This document shows, one piece after another, positions 61,126 through 64,000 of a stretch of DNA of 64,000 bases (positions within the stretch are counted from its first letter, which is position 1; each line of letters starts with the position of its first letter). The notes beneath the pieces were generated by a model, which saw only the letters and a list, made by a program, of their open reading frames with translations, did no database searches and was not told the origin of the DNA. A program made the position numbers and the translations under genes. The DNA comes from Henricia sp. BOLD:AAB3569 (taxonomy: Eukaryota > Echinodermata > Asteroidea > Spinulosida > Echinasteridae): assembly GCA_037783545.1 (NCBI GenBank), contig JBBELK010000376.1, positions 1,240,001-1,304,000 on the forward strand, read 5' to 3'.

Positions 61126-62460
61126 GATACAAACTCATATCATTAATGCTACTAATACTGGTACTAAGCAAAGAAATCAATAAACTGACATGTAAAAGGA
61201 AAATAAACACATCGTTCTTTTACATACATGTCAATCATGATTAACTTAATCTAATGTCAAGACAGTGGAATTTACCCTAAAACCCATTGACAAAGTCCAC
61301 AGTCTTAAATCATTTAACTTCAAATGATTTAACTCAGTTTGGTTTTCAGTAGTCGAAATTTAAAATGTAACATAGGAATTAACGAAGATAATAAAAGATA
61401 AAATAAGCAAACTGATAAACACAAATTACAAGGAGCAATAAAATAAACAAGTCATGGTCATGGTAAAATAAACTCTTGCCAATCCTTATTCACAAAATCC
61501 GCCCTTGTGGGAACACAACTTTGTATGTACCTGTACATGTATTGAATCGATATAAGAAGTACTGGACCAGAAACCAGTCTAATAACGTTTTCAATACATG
61601 TCACTTCCATATGACCGTTTTTTACTTCTCAGCCTTTTCTGGAATTGACATGAACTTCAGTGTCAGCACATTGGAAATTGTGCATAAGAGTTCGGTCTAG
61701 CTGGGCATAATTAGGTGGCTAGAACAGAGGAGTGCCTGTACACATAGCTACTGCAGTCGCCAAGTTGGCTAAGCACACCCAAGAGACTTGGAGCTAAAAC
61801 TAGTCTGCCAAAATTCCACAAGTATAAGGCTAGTTGCCTAGCAACACACAGAACAGGGGTTCTGAACTTTGGCATAAACTTGGGCCAGGTAATAATTCAT
61901 ACCCAAGGCATGCTGTGCCTCTATACAAGTGCATGAGGACAATCTGTCCTTTTTCTGGGCAACTCTATAATTCTGGACTGACCAGAGACATTTACTCTAA
62001 GCATGGAGCTCCATGCTCTAAGGTAACAAAATAGAAATAAATCTAAACTTTACAGAAACTTAAGGATTAATCACATACATTATAGGTTAACTGTAAATGT
62101 CAAACTCGTCACAGCTTACATTGCTGTAAGTTTTCTAACTTCTAAGGGAAATTTCCCTATCAATAATTTCCATAACCTTCTATCTCATTACTGGATCCAG
62201 TTTCTAGCATAACATTTCATCTCAAAATCAATCTTGACTCATCAAACATTAGATTCCTTTTCTATCTTGGATCTCCAAGTTATTAAGAAAAGTATCTACA
62301 ATAGGACACCTTGTCCTAGAAGTTTCCTAAATTTAGGCACTTTTACCCATTTAAGATCTGATTAATAACTTTTACACAAACCAAAATAACATCTCATTTC
62401 TAGGTCTTTGAAATGTGGACAATGGTATTTTTATAAAGGAAAAGGGAAAATGTACATACC
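61126..62460. other. Interval between the 77-bp repeats
   Basis: No protein family, tRNA-like sequence or inverted repeat was recognised. It could be a solo insertion bounded by short direct repeats or one copy of a segmental duplication. Confidence 0.4.
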
Positions 62461-62537
62461 TGTAACGAATAAGCAGATAGGTACAAACTTGGTGAGTTTC
62501 ACATGCACATTTACTTGTCTGCTGCTCAATAAGGAAT
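62461..62537 (+). repeat. 77-bp direct repeat, right copy
   Basis: See 61049-61125. The match ends exactly at AATAAGGAAT in both copies. Confidence 0.95.
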
Positions 62538-63015
62538 TAGGCCAGCATGGTTGAAACAACGAGCCTATAGTACACTGGGCCATGGCCCCAAGGGTGTCGT
62601 TCACTCAGGGTACATTGACCGTGGATCTGGGCTGGACAGTGTGGGCTGAATGCCATTTAGTAAAGCGCATGTGGGAAAACAATTTTTATAGGGGGGGGAA
62701 TATTTACTGGCAGGGGCCCTACAATTGTGTTGAACTTTTCCATGTTGAACTAGAAGTTGCAATGTAGTTCTGAGCACCTGCAAAACCAAGGAATTGTAAG
62801 TAGCCAATACAAATTACAACAAATGTTCCAGGAACAGAACATAGGGTTTCTCGGAAAGAAGAATGTTAAATGTAGCTATGGGTGTAACATATACCAAGTT
62901 TTAACCCAATCTGATTGCATGTCTGTAGAAACAGTACATGCAAATTCTTTGGAACAAAAAAGGATACAAGAAGAGGTTTAATTTGAACCATATATAATCA
63001 AAACACACAATGTAC

Positions 63016-63266
63016 CTCCAAGTTGTGCTGCCGTCTTTGTTCTTGCTGTACTGGACGTAGCTATACCCCCTGCTATCCAGAAGCTTGTGACGCTGCCTCT
63101 GGGAAGATCCTTCCAAGATCTGATAAGTAACTTCCTCCTGCTGGGACTCTACGTCATCGCAGGTGATAGTCGGCTCATCCAGTGACTCCTCCATCACCTC
63201 ATCAACTGGTTCAATGCTGATGTTGTCGATTCCTGAAATGTCTGTGGCCGTGAGGTCAGGATTCAC
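63016..63266 (-). pseudogene. Exon with acidic region and N-terminal half of the FLYWCH domain
   Basis: Acidic stretch IEPVDEVMEESLDEP, then YQILEGSSQRQRHKLLDSRG and YSYVQYSKNKDGSTTWR, which is the F-L-Y-W part of FLYWCH. Donor TGGAG|GTACAT. The upstream border is uncertain; GACATTTCAG|GA at about 63232 is one possible acceptor. Confidence 0.65.
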
Positions 63267-63882
63267 AGGAGAGTGATAAATCGAGACTGATATGCACGGG
63301 AGCTTTCAGCCTGCGGTACGCGGTGTGCCCGGTTGCTGGAATTCAGAGAAAATAAAGTTAACGATTTTAGGCTTTGCATGGTTGAGTATCAATATCTTTT
63401 CAATTTGAGGTAACATCGTGTGGTAATACAGAGCGAGTCAAAAAAAGCAGAACCCAAACCCCAAAAAATATATTTCACAGTTATAAAAATATGTAACACC
63501 AAACATAATAATGACGGGAAAGCCAATTTCATAAGCTACTTTTAGATGCCAAAAAAATCCTGAAATTGCTCAATCCGTTCAAAAGAGTATCATTCAAACA
63601 CGATTACCCTAAAACCACTTTCGTCCACAAATGTGATTTCAAGAATTCGTCGTCACAATTGTCTTCAAAACCTCAGTTTGAAAGGTAAAAATAAAAAATA
63701 AAAAGTTGATTTTATCATTCATATTGGTTGCCTAACAAGGGTTGTTAACAAAGATATTGAGTACTACAGTTTTTGAGTACTACTCATTTTTGTTGGTTCC
63801 AAACAGTCAGGTCACAGCATGGATGAATCCATGTTATTAGCAAAAGAGGAGCACGATTATTTTGCATTTGGGATAAACTCAC

Positions 63883-63945
63883 GTTATCTTCGCTGTCTTC
63901 CTGCACGCCATCCTCATCTCTGATGTGCTGGTGTTCTAGCTCCTT
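63883..63945 (-). other. Possible acidic exon with a GTGAGT donor
   Basis: Reads LEHQHIRDEDGVQEDSEDN before AAC|GTGAGT. The acidic composition suits the upstream part of the FLYWCH element, but no phase-compatible join was proved and the upstream end meets the low-complexity tract. Confidence 0.35.
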
Positions 63946-63946
63946 A

Positions 63947-64000
63947 GAGGGGGGGGGGTGTGGGGGGGGGGGGGGGGGGGGTGTGGGGGGGGGGGGGGGG
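63947..64000. repeat. G-rich low-complexity tract at the window end
   Basis: Long G runs with GTGTG breaks, reaching the last base. Its length is unreliable in any assembly. Confidence 0.95.

Larger units (their letters stand above)
58600..63945 (-). pseudogene. FLYWCH zinc-finger / MULE-type transposase remnant
   Basis: Three exons are recognisable in minus-strand order: 63266-63016 (FLYWCH N-half), 60696-60346 (FLYWCH C-half and linker) and 59774-58600 (start of the MULE transposase core, split by a MITE). An acidic exon ending at 63883 (EDGVQEDSEDN|GTGAGT) may belong upstream. FLYWCH domains bind DNA, and in Mutator-like elements they precede a DDE transposase. A frameshift inside exon 2, one near 59630 and the MITE in exon 3 disable it. 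The catalytic domain beyond the first block is absent from the window. It might instead be a domesticated host gene that later decayed. Confidence 0.65.

Overview
The window is nuclear DNA from an animal, most likely a marine invertebrate. The evidence is two conserved host genes split into many small exons with GT/AG junctions, a Pol III tRNA gene, tRNA-derived SINEs, a jockey/CR1-like LINE, dozens of foldback (MITE-like) elements and very frequent TACATGTA motifs. An echinoderm or hemichordate would fit, but that is inference. Both host genes lie on the minus strand and were assembled by hand from exon translations, splice sites and phase.

Layout. (1) 221-7888, plus strand: a decayed four-exon gene of a repetitive, transposon-like family of unknown class. 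A 5'-truncated LINE sits in its second intron (1110-3285, minus) and a 1.1-kb composite foldback element interrupts its third exon. Its 3' end plus flank (2147 bp) is tandemly duplicated at 8782-10802. (2) 13315-29588, minus: a complete eight-exon RPP40 gene (RNase P/MRP subunit p40, 382 aa). Its introns are packed with MITEs, SINEs and minisatellites. A tRNA-Met(CAT) gene lies 1.2 kb upstream of its start codon. (3) 29.6-41.5 kb: mostly repeats. (4) 41530-56168, minus: EMC4 (ER membrane protein complex subunit 4), four coding exons found, last short exon not located. Intron 1 (11.6 kb) holds four successive large inverted repeats and a 6.1-kb satellite array of about 31 monomers of about 192 bp with higher-order structure. 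(5) 56.2-58.6 kb: a minisatellite and a GC-rich island just upstream of EMC4, then foldback repeats. (6) 58600-63945, minus: a broken FLYWCH zinc-finger/MULE-transposase element, itself split by MITEs. (7) The window ends in a G-rich low-complexity tract.

Most of the DNA is layered mobile and repeated sequence. Two processes stand out: repeated insertion of TTAA- and TA-flanked foldback elements, and local tandem amplification (an 11-bp repeat, 17-bp CAACTCGACCGT repeats at three loci, the ~192-bp satellite). RPP40 and EMC4 are otherwise ordinary housekeeping genes. No CRISPR, operon or prokaryotic feature was seen.
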